NCBI RefSeq assembly: GCF_052065355.1
Contig: NZ_JBQHUF010000015.1
Location: forward strand, 1-64,000
DNA: 64,000 bases
Direction: 5' to 3'
Source: Flavonifractor sp052065355
GTDB lineage: Bacteria; Bacillota; Clostridia; Oscillospirales; Oscillospiraceae
The notes under the pieces were generated by a model, which saw nothing but the letters and a program-made list of their open reading frames with translations, was not told the origin of the DNA and made no database searches. Both the position numbers and the translations under genes were made by a program. Shown in pieces: positions 51,592-59,794 of this stretch (within the stretch, counting starts at the first letter, position 1; every line of letters begins with the position of its first letter).

Positions 51592-53006
51592 TGGGGGAGC
51601 AGCTGTTATCGGTAGGCATCGACATCGGCACCAGCACCACACAGCTGATTTTGTCCCGGCTGACTCTGGAAAACCGGGCCGCACCCTTCACGGTGCCCAG
51701 GGTGGCTATCTCGGATCGGGAGGTGCTCTACCGCTCAGACATCCACTTCACCCCCCTGCTGTCCGACACGGTGATCGACGCCGCCGGGGTGCGGGACATT
51801 GTGGCGGAGGAATACCGGAAGTCGGGCTTCTCCCCTCACCAGGTGGACACCGGCGCGGTCATCATCACCGGGGAGACCGCCCGAAAGGAGAACGCCAGAG
51901 AGGTGCTTTCCGCCCTGTCGGAGTTCGCCGGGGATTTTGTAGTGGCCACCGCCGGGCCTGATCTGGAATCTATCCTGGCCGCCCGTGGCGCAGGTGCAGA
52001 CGAATACTCCCGGGAGCATCACACCACAGTATTACACTTTGATATCGGCGGCGGCACCGCCAACCTAGCCAAATACGCCCATGGAGAGCTGACCGCCACC
52101 GGCTGTCTGGACGTGGGCGGGCGGCTTATCAAGCTGGATGGGGGCGGGAGGGTCACCTATGTGTCCCCGGTATTTGCCCGGGCCGGGTGTCCCGCTCCTC
52201 AGGTAGGAGAAGCCGTCACACCGGAGGGTCTAAGGCCGGTCATCCAGACCATGGTGGAGGCCCTGGAGCAGGCTGCGGGGCTGCGGCCCGGCCGAGACAG
52301 GCTGGACGCCTTCCTCACCCAGGGCACCAGCTGGACGCCGGAGCCGGTGCCGTCGGTGTCCTTCTCCGGAGGCGTGGCTGACTGCATTGACAAGCCACCG
52401 GAGGACTGGCTGGCCTTCGGGGATATCGGGGTATTGCTGGGACGGGCTATCGCCGCCTCCCCCGCCTTTCATCAGGCGGGCCGATTCCGAGGCGGGGAGA
52501 CCATCCGGGCCACGGTGGTGGGGGCAGGAAGCCACGCCACCGATCTGTCCGGCTCCACCATTTTCTACCGGGACATTCCCTTTCCGCTGAAAAGCATCCC
52601 CATTCTCAAACTGACCGCTCAGGAGGAAACAGGGTCGGCGGAGGAATTGTCCGCCGCCATCCGGGACAAACTGGGCTGGTACGCCGATCAGGGCGGGCTG
52701 GTGCAGCTGGCTCTGGCCCTCCGGGGAGAACAAAACCCCAGCTATGCCCGCATCCAGGAGCTGGCCCGGGGCATTGTGGACGGTCTGGAACCCCTGCGCC
52801 GGGCGGGTTTTGTGCCCATTGTGGCGGTGGAGGCCGACCAGGCCAAGGTGCTGGGCCAGGCCATGGCCGCCCTGGTCTCTGGCCCCCTGCTCTGCCTGGA
52901 CGGCGTGGGCATGGACAACGGGGACTATATCGACATCGGAACCCCGGTAGCCGGCGGTTCCGTATTACCCATCGTTATCAAGACCCTTGCATTTCACAAA
53001 TCGTAG
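51591..53006 (+). CDS. eutA: Ethanolamine ammonia-lyase reactivating factor
   Basis: A 471-residue actin-fold chaperone that swaps damaged cobalamin from EutBC. VGIDIGTSTTQLILSRL at the N-terminus and LHFDIGGGTANLAKYA in the middle are its nucleotide-binding motifs. Length matches EutA (467). AAGGAG inside the end of eutG is the ribosome site. Directly followed by eutB. Confidence 0.93.
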   Translation: MGEQLLSVGIDIGTSTTQLILSRLTLENRAAPFTVPRVAISDREVLYRSDIHFTPLLSDTVIDAAGVRDIVAEEYRKSGFSPHQVDTGAVIITGETARKENAREVLSALSEFAGDFVVATAGPDLESILAARGAGADEYSREHHTTVLHFDIGGGTANLAKYAHGELTATGCLDVGGRLIKLDGGGRVTYVSPVFARAGCPAPQVGEAVTPEGLRPVIQTMVEALEQAAGLRPGRDRLDAFLTQGTSWTPEPVPSVSFSGGVADCIDKPPEDWLAFGDIGVLLGRAIAASPAFHQAGRFRGGETIRATVVGAGSHATDLSGSTIFYRDIPFPLKSIPILKLTAQEETGSAEELSAAIRDKLGWYADQGGLVQLALALRGEQNPSYARIQELARGIVDGLEPLRRAGFVPIVAVEADQAKVLGQAMAALVSGPLLCLDGVGMDNGDYIDIGTPVAGGSVLPIVIKTLAFHKS

Positions 53007-53024
53007 CCGCAAAGGAGCGATCAC

Positions 53025-54389
53025 ATGATACTCAAGACCAAGCTGCTGGGGCATGTCTACGAATTCAAGTCGGTAAAAGACGCCCTGGCCAAAGCCAACG
53101 AGGAGAAGTCGGGCGACCGGCTGGCGGGCATCGCCGCCGAGAACGCCGAGGAGCGGATAGCGGCCAAGGTGGTGGTAGCCAACCTGACCCTAGCCGACCT
53201 GCGCAACAACCCCGCCGTCCCCTACGAGGAGGACGAGGTCACCCGCATCATCCAGGATGACGTGAATGAGAAGATCTACGACCAGATCAAGAACTGGACG
53301 GTATCCGAGCTGCGGGAGTGGCTGCTGGCGGAAAACCACGACGGGGACGCCATCCGGTGGGTGAGCCGGGGCCTGACGGCGGAGATGATCGCCGCCGTGG
53401 CCAAGCTGATGAGCAATATGGATCTCATCTACGCCGCCAAGAAGATCAAGGTCACCGCCCACTGCAACACCACCATCGGCCTGCCGGGCACCCTGTCCTG
53501 CCGTCTCCAGCCCAACCACCCCACCGACGACCCGGACGGCATTCTGGCCTCCCTGCTGGAGGGCCTGACCTACGGCGCCGGTGACGCGGTGCTGGGTCTG
53601 AACCCTGTGGACGATTCGGTGGAAAGTGTGCGCCGGGTACTGGATCGGTTCCACGAGGTGCGCAACCGCTGGAACATCCCCACCCAGATCTGCGTGCTGG
53701 CCCACGTCACCACCCAGATGGAGGCGGTGCGCAAGGGCGCGCCCTGCGACCTGATCTTCCAGTCCATCGCCGGCTCCCAGAAGGGCAACGAGGCCTTCGG
53801 CCTGGACGGCAAGCTCATTGAGGAAGCCCGGCAGCTGGCTCTGAAGGAGGGCACCGCCGTGGGGCCCAACGTGATGTACTTTGAGACCGGCCAGGGCTCC
53901 GAGCTGTCCTCCGAAGCACACCACGGGGCCGACCAGGTGGTGATGGAGGCCCGGTGCTACGGTTTTGCCAAGCGGTTCCAGCCCTACCTGGTAAACACGG
54001 TAGTGGGCTTCATCGGGCCGGAATATCTGTATAATTCCAAGCAGGTAATACGGGCTGGATTGGAAGACCACTTCATGGGTAAGCTCACCGGCGTGCCCAT
54101 GGGGTGCGACGCCTGCTACACCAACCACATGAAGGCCGATCAGAACGACATCGAGGACCTGGCGGTACTGCTTACCGCCGCCGGGTGCAACTATTTTATG
54201 GGCATTCCTCACGGGGACGACGTGATGCTCAACTACCAGACCACCGGCTTCCACGAGACCGCCGCCCTGCGGGAGCTGTTCGGCCTCACCGCCATCCCCC
54301 CCTTCCAGCGGTGGCTGGAGGATATGGGCTTTGTGGAGAATGGCAGGCTGACCCCCCTGGCGGGCGACGCGTCGGTGCTGCTGGCATAA
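53025..54389 (+). CDS. eutB: Ethanolamine ammonia-lyase large subunit
   Basis: A 454-residue TIM-barrel subunit that binds ethanolamine and, with EutC, adenosylcobalamin to yield acetaldehyde and ammonia. Family patterns: GAGDAVLGLNPVDDSVESV, TQICVLAHVTTQMEAV, NVMYFETGQGSELSSEAHHGADQVVMEARCYG and DACYTNHMKADQND. Length is the same as in E. coli (453). GCAAAGGAG precedes the ATG. Confidence 0.97.
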   Translation: MILKTKLLGHVYEFKSVKDALAKANEEKSGDRLAGIAAENAEERIAAKVVVANLTLADLRNNPAVPYEEDEVTRIIQDDVNEKIYDQIKNWTVSELREWLLAENHDGDAIRWVSRGLTAEMIAAVAKLMSNMDLIYAAKKIKVTAHCNTTIGLPGTLSCRLQPNHPTDDPDGILASLLEGLTYGAGDAVLGLNPVDDSVESVRRVLDRFHEVRNRWNIPTQICVLAHVTTQMEAVRKGAPCDLIFQSIAGSQKGNEAFGLDGKLIEEARQLALKEGTAVGPNVMYFETGQGSELSSEAHHGADQVVMEARCYGFAKRFQPYLVNTVVGFIGPEYLYNSKQVIRAGLEDHFMGKLTGVPMGCDACYTNHMKADQNDIEDLAVLLTAAGCNYFMGIPHGDDVMLNYQTTGFHETAALRELFGLTAIPPFQRWLEDMGFVENGRLTPLAGDASVLLA

Positions 54390-54402
54390 GGAGGTTTTCG
54401 GT

Positions 54403-55278
54403 TTGAATGAACAAGAGCTGCGCTCCCTGGTGGAGCGGATGGTGCTGGAGATGGCGGGAGAGGGGACGGTAACAACCACCGCCACCCCCCGCCGCACCTC
54501 CACGGAGGTCTCCGACGGCTGTCTGGAGGACATCACCCAGACCGATCTGCGGGGACAGTATTTGGTGGAGAATCCCCGCAACGGCGGCGCTTTCCTGGAT
54601 CTGAAGAAAAAGACCCCGGCCCGGCTGGGCCTGGGCCGGGCGGGTGCCCGATACCGCACCCTGTCCATGCTGCGGATGCGGGCCGACCACGCCGCCGCCC
54701 AGGACTCGGTATTCTCCCACGTGCCCGACGAGTTCGCCGCCCAGAACGGCTTTACTCCCGTCCAGACCCTGTGTCAGACCAAGGATGAATACCTGACCCG
54801 GCCCGATCGGGGCCGCCGGTTCGACGAGGCCAATCAGGCCATCATCAAGAAAACCTTTGGCTCCAACCCGAAAATCGCCCTGGTGGTGGGCGACGGCCTC
54901 TCCTCCGCCGCCATCGAGGCCAACGCGGTGGACTGCCTCCAGGCCATCCGGGCGGGCCTGAAGGCCTACGGCCTGGAGGGCGGCCCGGTGCTCTACGTGA
55001 AGTACTGCCGGGTGGGCGCCTCCGACCACATCGGTGATCTCACCGGTGCGGAGGTGGTGTGCATGCTGGTGGGCGAGCGGCCCGGCCTGGTGACGGCGGA
55101 GTCCATGTCCGCCTACTTGACCTACAAGCCCCACATCGGCATCCCGGAATCCAAGCGCACCGTGATCTCCAACATCCACAAGGGGGGCACCACGGCAGTA
55201 GAGGCAGGTGCCCATATCGCGGAACTAATCAAAACCATGCTGGACAAAAAGGCCAGCGGCATTGATCTGAAGGGGTGA
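54403..55278 (+). CDS. eutC: Ethanolamine ammonia-lyase small subunit
   Basis: A 291-residue subunit that holds adenosylcobalamin. The N-terminus, starting MNEQELRSLVERMVLEM, is an amphipathic helix like microcompartment targeting peptides, then a linker and the domain with TPARLGLGRAGARYRT, VGDGLSSAAIEAN and SVGASDHIGDL-type patterns. The start is TTG after AAGGAGG; an ATG four bases on is out of frame. It lies between eutB and eutL. Confidence 0.95.
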   Translation: MNEQELRSLVERMVLEMAGEGTVTTTATPRRTSTEVSDGCLEDITQTDLRGQYLVENPRNGGAFLDLKKKTPARLGLGRAGARYRTLSMLRMRADHAAAQDSVFSHVPDEFAAQNGFTPVQTLCQTKDEYLTRPDRGRRFDEANQAIIKKTFGSNPKIALVVGDGLSSAAIEANAVDCLQAIRAGLKAYGLEGGPVLYVKYCRVGASDHIGDLTGAEVVCMLVGERPGLVTAESMSAYLTYKPHIGIPESKRTVISNIHKGGTTAVEAGAHIAELIKTMLDKKASGIDLKG

Positions 55279-55282
55279 GGAC

Positions 55283-55936
55283 ATGACAGGCGATCTGATC
55301 CCGGCCAAGGTACTGGCCACCCACACCATCGCCAACGTCAGCGAGACGCTGGCCAAAAAGCTGGGCCTGCCCCGGCAATACCGCTCCATCGGCCTCATCA
55401 CCGCCGACAGCGACGACGTAACCTACTGCGCCCTGGACGAGGCCACCAAGGCCGCGGCAGTGGAGGTGGTATACGGCCGCTCCCTATACGCCGGGGCGGC
55501 CAACGCGTCCACCAAGCTGGCGGGCGAGGTCATCGGCATCCTGGCCGGGCCCAACCCGGCGGAGGTGGAGTCCGGCCTGCGGGCCTGCGCCGACTTTATG
55601 GAGAGCGGCGTGGGTTTCCGCTCCGCCAATGAGGACGACTCCATCGTCTACTTCGCCCACACTGTCTCCCGGACGGGCACCTACCTGTCCAAGACGGCAG
55701 GCGTGAAAGAGGGGGAGGCCCTGGCCTACCTTATTGCCCCGCCCCTGGAGGCCATGGTAGGCCTGGACGAGGCCATGAAGGCCGCCGACGTGGAGCTGGT
55801 GACCCTGTTCGAGCCCCCCAGCGAGACCAACTTCGGCGGCGGCCTGCTCACCGGCACCCAAAGCGCCTGTGACGCCGCCTGCGCGGCCTTTGCCGAGGCG
55901 GTAAAGGCTGTGGCCGCCCATCCCAAGGAGGTGTGA
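55283..55936 (+). CDS. eutL: Microcompartment shell protein EutL
   Basis: A 217-residue BMC-T shell protein, which makes trimers with a gated pore in the facets. YRSIGLITADSDDVTYCALDEATKAA, FRSANEDDSIVYFAHTVSRTG and GGGLLTGTQSACDAACAAF are hallmarks. It overlaps nothing and is five bases after eutC. The only BMC-T in the window. Confidence 0.95.
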   Translation: MTGDLIPAKVLATHTIANVSETLAKKLGLPRQYRSIGLITADSDDVTYCALDEATKAAAVEVVYGRSLYAGAANASTKLAGEVIGILAGPNPAEVESGLRACADFMESGVGFRSANEDDSIVYFAHTVSRTGTYLSKTAGVKEGEALAYLIAPPLEAMVGLDEAMKAADVELVTLFEPPSETNFGGGLLTGTQSACDAACAAFAEAVKAVAAHPKEV

Positions 55937-55940
55937 CCCT

Positions 55941-57395
55941 ATGGAATTTGATAAAGACCTCCGCTCCATCCAGGAGGTACGGGATCTGCTGACTCAAGCC
56001 AAGCGGGCCCAGAACGCCCTGGCAGGCATGAGCCAGGAAGATCTGGACCGGATCACCGCCGCCATCTCCACAGCAGGAGCGGAGCACGCCGCCCGTCTGG
56101 CGGCCATGGCGGCGGAGGAGACCGGATTTGGTAAAAAAGAAGACAAGGAGATCAAAAACCGCTTCGCGGCGGTGACCTTATACGAGGCCATTAAGGATCA
56201 GAAGACCCACGGCGTCCTCCATGAGGACAAAGAGCACCGGACGGTGGACATCGGGGTGCCGGTGGGCGTGGTGGCCGGGCTGGTGCCCTCCACCAACCCC
56301 ACCTCCACGGTGATCTACAAGGCCATGATCTGCCTGAAGGCGGGCAACCCCATCATCTTCTCTCCCCATCCCAGCGCGGTGGGCTGCATCCTGGAGACGG
56401 TAAAGGTGATCCGCCAGGCGGCGGAGCGGGCAGGCGCCCCCACCGGCAGCATCTCCTGCATCACCACACCCACCATCGAGGCCACCAACACCCTGATGCG
56501 CCACGACATCACCCGGCTCATTCTGGCCACCGGCGGCGCGGCCATGGTGAAGGCGGCCTACTCCTCTGGCACCCCCGCCATCGGCGTGGGCGCGGGCAAC
56601 GGCCCGGCCTATATCCACCACACCGCCAATGTGGATCTGGCGGTCAAGCGCATCCTGGACTCCAAGACCTTTGACAACGGCACCATCTGCGCCAGCGAGC
56701 AGAGCGTCATCATGGAGGCCCGGATGGAGCCGGCGGTGAAGGCCGCCCTCCGGGCTCAGGGGGCCTATCTGCTGGATGTGGAGGAAACCCAGCAGCTCTC
56801 CCGGTTCATTCTCCGGGCCAACGGCACCATGAATCCGGCCATCGTGGGCAAGAGCGTAGAGACCCTGGCCAAGCTGGCGGGTCTCACCCGTGTTCCCAAG
56901 GACGCCCGGGTACTGGTAGCCCGGGAAACCGGCGTAGGCAAGGGCCACCCCTACTCCAGCGAGAAGCTGGGGCTGATTTTGGCCTGCTACGTGGAGCCGG
57001 ACGAGGAAGCCGTGCTCCGCCGGTGTGTGGAGATCCTGGAGTGGGAGGGCGCGGGCCACACCTTCGCCATCCACACCGAGGACGAGAGCGTGGCCAAGCG
57101 CTTTGCCGCCGCCGTCCCCGCCAGCCGGGTACTGGTGAACACACCCGCCTCCCTGGGCGGCATCGGAGCCACCACCTGCCTGTTCCCCGCCCTCACCCTG
57201 GGCTGCGGCGCAGTGGGCGGTTCCTCCAGTTCCAACAACATCGGGCCCCTGGACCTCATCAACATCAAGCGGGTGGCCTGGGGCGTAAAGGAGCTGGAGC
57301 AGCTCCGGGGCCAGGCCGCTGGGTCCGCCCCCTACACGGTGGACGACAGCCTGCTGGATCGGCTGGTGGAGCAGATCATGGGGAGGCTGAAGTAA
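55941..57395 (+). CDS. eutE: Acetaldehyde dehydrogenase, CoA-acylating
   Basis: A 484-residue enzyme that turns acetaldehyde and CoA into acetyl-CoA with NAD+. Catalytic Cys250 in DNGTICASEQSVI, an NAD site near GATGGAAMV-like ATGGAAMVKAA, and the C-terminal NNIGPLDLINIKRVAWG are all present. The first 25 residues (MEFDKDLRSIQEVRDLLTQA) are an amphipathic helix that may target it to the shell lumen. PduP is a close relative, but the eut context decides. AAGGAGGTG precedes the ATG. Confidence 0.93.
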   Translation: MEFDKDLRSIQEVRDLLTQAKRAQNALAGMSQEDLDRITAAISTAGAEHAARLAAMAAEETGFGKKEDKEIKNRFAAVTLYEAIKDQKTHGVLHEDKEHRTVDIGVPVGVVAGLVPSTNPTSTVIYKAMICLKAGNPIIFSPHPSAVGCILETVKVIRQAAERAGAPTGSISCITTPTIEATNTLMRHDITRLILATGGAAMVKAAYSSGTPAIGVGAGNGPAYIHHTANVDLAVKRILDSKTFDNGTICASEQSVIMEARMEPAVKAALRAQGAYLLDVEETQQLSRFILRANGTMNPAIVGKSVETLAKLAGLTRVPKDARVLVARETGVGKGHPYSSEKLGLILACYVEPDEEAVLRRCVEILEWEGAGHTFAIHTEDESVAKRFAAAVPASRVLVNTPASLGGIGATTCLFPALTLGCGAVGGSSSSNNIGPLDLINIKRVAWGVKELEQLRGQAAGSAPYTVDDSLLDRLVEQIMGRLK

Positions 57396-57396
57396 G

Positions 57397-57966
57397 ATGA
57401 GCGAAGTCAACGCCGACGGTGTGCTGCTCAATCCCCAGGAGGCCATTCTGCAGGAGGCTCAAAACCTGACCAACGCTCTGCTGGCCGAAGCGCCCGAGGG
57501 TCTGGAAGAGGACAGCGGGCACACCGTCTACGCCGGTAACGGGGAGCCCGCCGGCAGCGTAGGCGGCGCGCCCCATCTGCCCGCAAAAGCTGTTTCAGCA
57601 AAGTCAAAAACAAAAACTTCCCCCAAGCGGGGCGGCTCTAAAGCAGCCCCCGAACAGAAAGGAGAACGCAAGATGGCGAATACGAATGCACTGGGTATGG
57701 TAGAGACTAAGGGACTGGTGGGGGCCATTGAGGCCGCCGACGCGATGGTAAAGGCCGCCAACGTCCAGCTGGTGGGCAAGGAGCAGGTAGGCGGCGGTCT
57801 GGTGACCGTCATGGTTCGGGGTGATGTGGGCGCGGTGAACGCCGCCACCGACGCCGGCGCCGCCGCCGCCGAGAAGGTGGGCGAGCTGATTTCCGTCCAT
57901 GTCATCCCCCGCCCCCACGCCGAGGTGGATCACATCCTGCCCCACGGCGAGGGGATGGGCGAGTAA
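57397..57966 (+). CDS. eutM: Shell protein EutM with in-frame 92-residue N-terminal extension
   Basis: The open frame encodes 189 residues. Residues 93-189 form a complete BMC-H hexameric shell protein: MANTNALGMVETKGLVGAI and VTVMVRGDVGAVNAATDAGAAA, ending HVIPRPHAEVDHIL. The first 92 residues are unlike shell proteins: a predicted amphipathic helix in NPQEAILQEAQNLTNALLAE, an acidic glycine/proline linker and a lysine-rich stretch. GGGGAGG lies before the first ATG, but AAAGGAG lies eight bases before an internal ATG at 57673 that gives the usual 97-residue EutM. Two products, a tagged and a plain one, are thus possible. The extension is not known to me. Confidence 0.85.
   Translation: MSEVNADGVLLNPQEAILQEAQNLTNALLAEAPEGLEEDSGHTVYAGNGEPAGSVGGAPHLPAKAVSAKSKTKTSPKRGGSKAAPEQKGERKMANTNALGMVETKGLVGAIEAADAMVKAANVQLVGKEQVGGGLVTVMVRGDVGAVNAATDAGAAAAEKVGELISVHVIPRPHAEVDHILPHGEGMGE
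57658..57675 (+). promoter_or_regulatory. Internal ribosome site and ATG for plain EutM
   Basis: AAAGGAG (57658-57664) stands eight bases before the ATG at 57673. The product from here would be 97 residues, the standard EutM length. It is placed inside the longer open frame that starts at 57397. Confidence 0.8.
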
Positions 57967-58689
57967 ATGGAGCTGCTCACCCGTGAGGACGTGCGCCGGA
58001 TGTCGGACAACGGCACCCGCGGGCCGGTCGTGGTAAACAAGGGGCAGACCCTCACCCCCGGCGCCAGGGACTGGCTGGCCGCCCACAAGATCCAGGCGGT
58101 GTACCCCCAGGGGCGGGAGGAGGGGAATGCCCCCTCCCCCGCCACGTACCGCACCCTGTCCGGCGCCACCCTCACTGAAAAACCGGAACACATGACCCAC
58201 CTGAAGGGCAACATCCTGGTACCCAAAGACCACCCCCGCATCGCCTTCCGGGGCATGATCGACGCTCTGGAGGCGGAGATCCTGCTGACTCAGCGGGCGG
58301 CGGCGGATTACCCCAAGCTGGTGTCCGAGCTGGAGGAGGTGCTCTCCTTCGTGCGGAACTTCATCCGGTGCGACGTACTGGATGAACCGCTGAAGGACAT
58401 CAAGCTGTGCGGCTATGACGCCGGACAGCTGCGGGAGTACTCTCACTACCCGGACAAGCATCTGGGCCAGCCCCACTTTCTCCCCGCCCACACTGACCCG
58501 CCCGCCCTGCTGGCGGTGAACAAGCTGCGCACCCTGGTGCGGCAGACGGAGCTTTCCGCCTACGCAGCCTTCAAGGACGCCGACGGTGCGGTAACCCGGG
58601 GAGATATCATTCTGGGGCTCAACCGGCTCAGTTCCCTCATGTGGATCATGATGATCAAGCTGAAGGGGGAACAATATGAGCGCCATTAG
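57967..58689 (+). CDS. eutT: Ethanolamine utilisation cobalamin adenosyltransferase
   Basis: A 240-residue enzyme that makes adenosylcobalamin from cob(I)alamin and ATP for EutBC. The family pattern THLKGNILVPKDHPRIAFRG is near the middle, followed by DALEAEILLTQR and the helical FVRNFIRCDVLDEPL segment. It is close in length to EutT (about 267). It starts directly after the eutM stop and overlaps pduL by 14 bases. Confidence 0.88.
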   Translation: MELLTREDVRRMSDNGTRGPVVVNKGQTLTPGARDWLAAHKIQAVYPQGREEGNAPSPATYRTLSGATLTEKPEHMTHLKGNILVPKDHPRIAFRGMIDALEAEILLTQRAAADYPKLVSELEEVLSFVRNFIRCDVLDEPLKDIKLCGYDAGQLREYSHYPDKHLGQPHFLPAHTDPPALLAVNKLRTLVRQTELSAYAAFKDADGAVTRGDIILGLNRLSSLMWIMMIKLKGEQYERH

Positions 58690-59299
58690 TACCGTATCGC
58701 TGGAGCGGCTGGCAGACCAGATCGTCCACCGCCTGACGGTGGAGATGGAGGCCAGCGGCCGCCACGTCCACCTGTCCCGGGCCCATGTAGAGGCCCTGTT
58801 CGGACCGGGCTACCAGCTCAACCGGGTCAAGGACCTGTCCCAGCCGGGGCAGTTCGCCTGCGCCGAGCGGGTGACGCTGGAGGGCCCCAAGGGCATTTTG
58901 CAGAATGTGGTGGTACTGGGTCCGGAGCGGCCGGAGAGCCAGGTGGAGATCTCCCTTACCGACGGCGTGGCCCTGGGCATCGTGCCGCCGGTGCGGCTGT
59001 CGGGCGACATTGCGAACACTCCCGGCATCACCCTCCGCCACGGGGACCGCTGTGTGGTGCTGAACCAGGGGCTCATCGCCGCCAAGCGGCACATCCACAT
59101 GACGCCCGCCGACGCCGCCCGGTTTGGGGTGGAAAACGGCCAGTCGGTGCGCCTCCAGGCCTTTACCGCCCGGCCGGTGGTCTTTGAAGATATGGAAGTG
59201 CGGATCTCCCCCAAGTTTTCCACCGCCGTTCACATCGACTATGACGAGGCCAACGCCTGTGGATTTAAAAAGGGCGACCGGGGGCTGATTTTGCCGTGA
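58676..59299 (+). CDS. pduL: Phosphate propanoyl/acetyltransferase, PduL type
   Basis: A 207-residue phosphotransacylase that turns acetyl-CoA into acetyl phosphate and recycles CoA in the microcompartment. Zinc and active-site histidines are seen in SGRHVHLS (His30, His32), AKRHIHMTP (His139, His141) and STAVHIDYDEAN (His186). The first about 25 residues (VSLERLADQIVHRLTVEM) form an amphipathic targeting helix. It replaces the unrelated EutD of enterobacteria. Overlaps eutT by 14 bases. Confidence 0.93.
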   Translation: MSAISTVSLERLADQIVHRLTVEMEASGRHVHLSRAHVEALFGPGYQLNRVKDLSQPGQFACAERVTLEGPKGILQNVVVLGPERPESQVEISLTDGVALGIVPPVRLSGDIANTPGITLRHGDRCVVLNQGLIAAKRHIHMTPADAARFGVENGQSVRLQAFTARPVVFEDMEVRISPKFSTAVHIDYDEANACGFKKGDRGLILP

Positions 59300-59568
59300 G
59301 GCTGGAATGGCGGGGGCGCACCCTGGTCATCACCTGGCTGCCGGTGGACTCCATGGGCCGTCTGGCGGCTCTGGCCCCGGGCAGTCCCGGGGAAACCGAG
59401 GTGCTGGCCGCCCTGCTGGCCGGAGCACGGGTGTGCCTGAATCGGCAGGCCATGGAGTACCGCCGCTACCGCCGCACCGCGCCGGCGGGGATCTATCGCC
59501 GCTGCCTCAGTCTGGAGCGGCGGCTGAGGGAGATGGGTGTCTGTGTTATTGGGACAAGTGGCCGGTAA
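59296..59568 (+). CDS. Small protein in eut operon, unknown function
   Basis: A 90-residue protein starting with GTG inside the end of pduL (four-base overlap) and overlapping the next gene, eutN, by 32 bases. It is basic in its C-terminal half (MEYRRYRRT, YRRCLSLERRLREMG). I do not recognise a domain. The tight overlaps suggest real, coupled translation. It could be a short counterpart of PduM-like assembly factors, which occupy a similar place in some operons, but the sequence does not decide. Confidence 0.6.
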   Translation: MRLEWRGRTLVITWLPVDSMGRLAALAPGSPGETEVLAALLAGARVCLNRQAMEYRRYRRTAPAGIYRRCLSLERRLREMGVCVIGTSGR

Positions 59569-59773
59569 GGTATGGGCCACCAAAAAATCCCCCGCCCTCA
59601 CCGGCCAGACCTTCCTGACAGTGGAGGTGGGGGACGCTATTCTGGTATGCGCCGACTGCGTTGGGGCGGGCGAGGGCGAGCAGGTTCTCATCGCCACCGG
59701 CGGCGCCGCCCGGGTGGCGGCCGGGGGCGAGATCCCCGTGGATGCCGCCATCGTGGGCATCATTGACCCGTAG
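59537..59773 (+). CDS. eutN: Microcompartment vertex protein EutN
   Basis: A 78-residue BMC-P protein that forms pentamers at the shell vertices. LLGQVAGKVWATKKSPALTG and DCVGAGEGEQVLIATGGAAR are the CcmL/EutN pattern. It starts with GTG within the preceding small gene; a GTG two codons later is also possible. Only one BMC-P is present, enough for closing a shell. Confidence 0.9.
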   Translation: MSVLLGQVAGKVWATKKSPALTGQTFLTVEVGDAILVCADCVGAGEGEQVLIATGGAARVAAGGEIPVDAAIVGIIDP

Positions 59774-59794
59774 GGAAAAGAAAGGGGACAGAAT

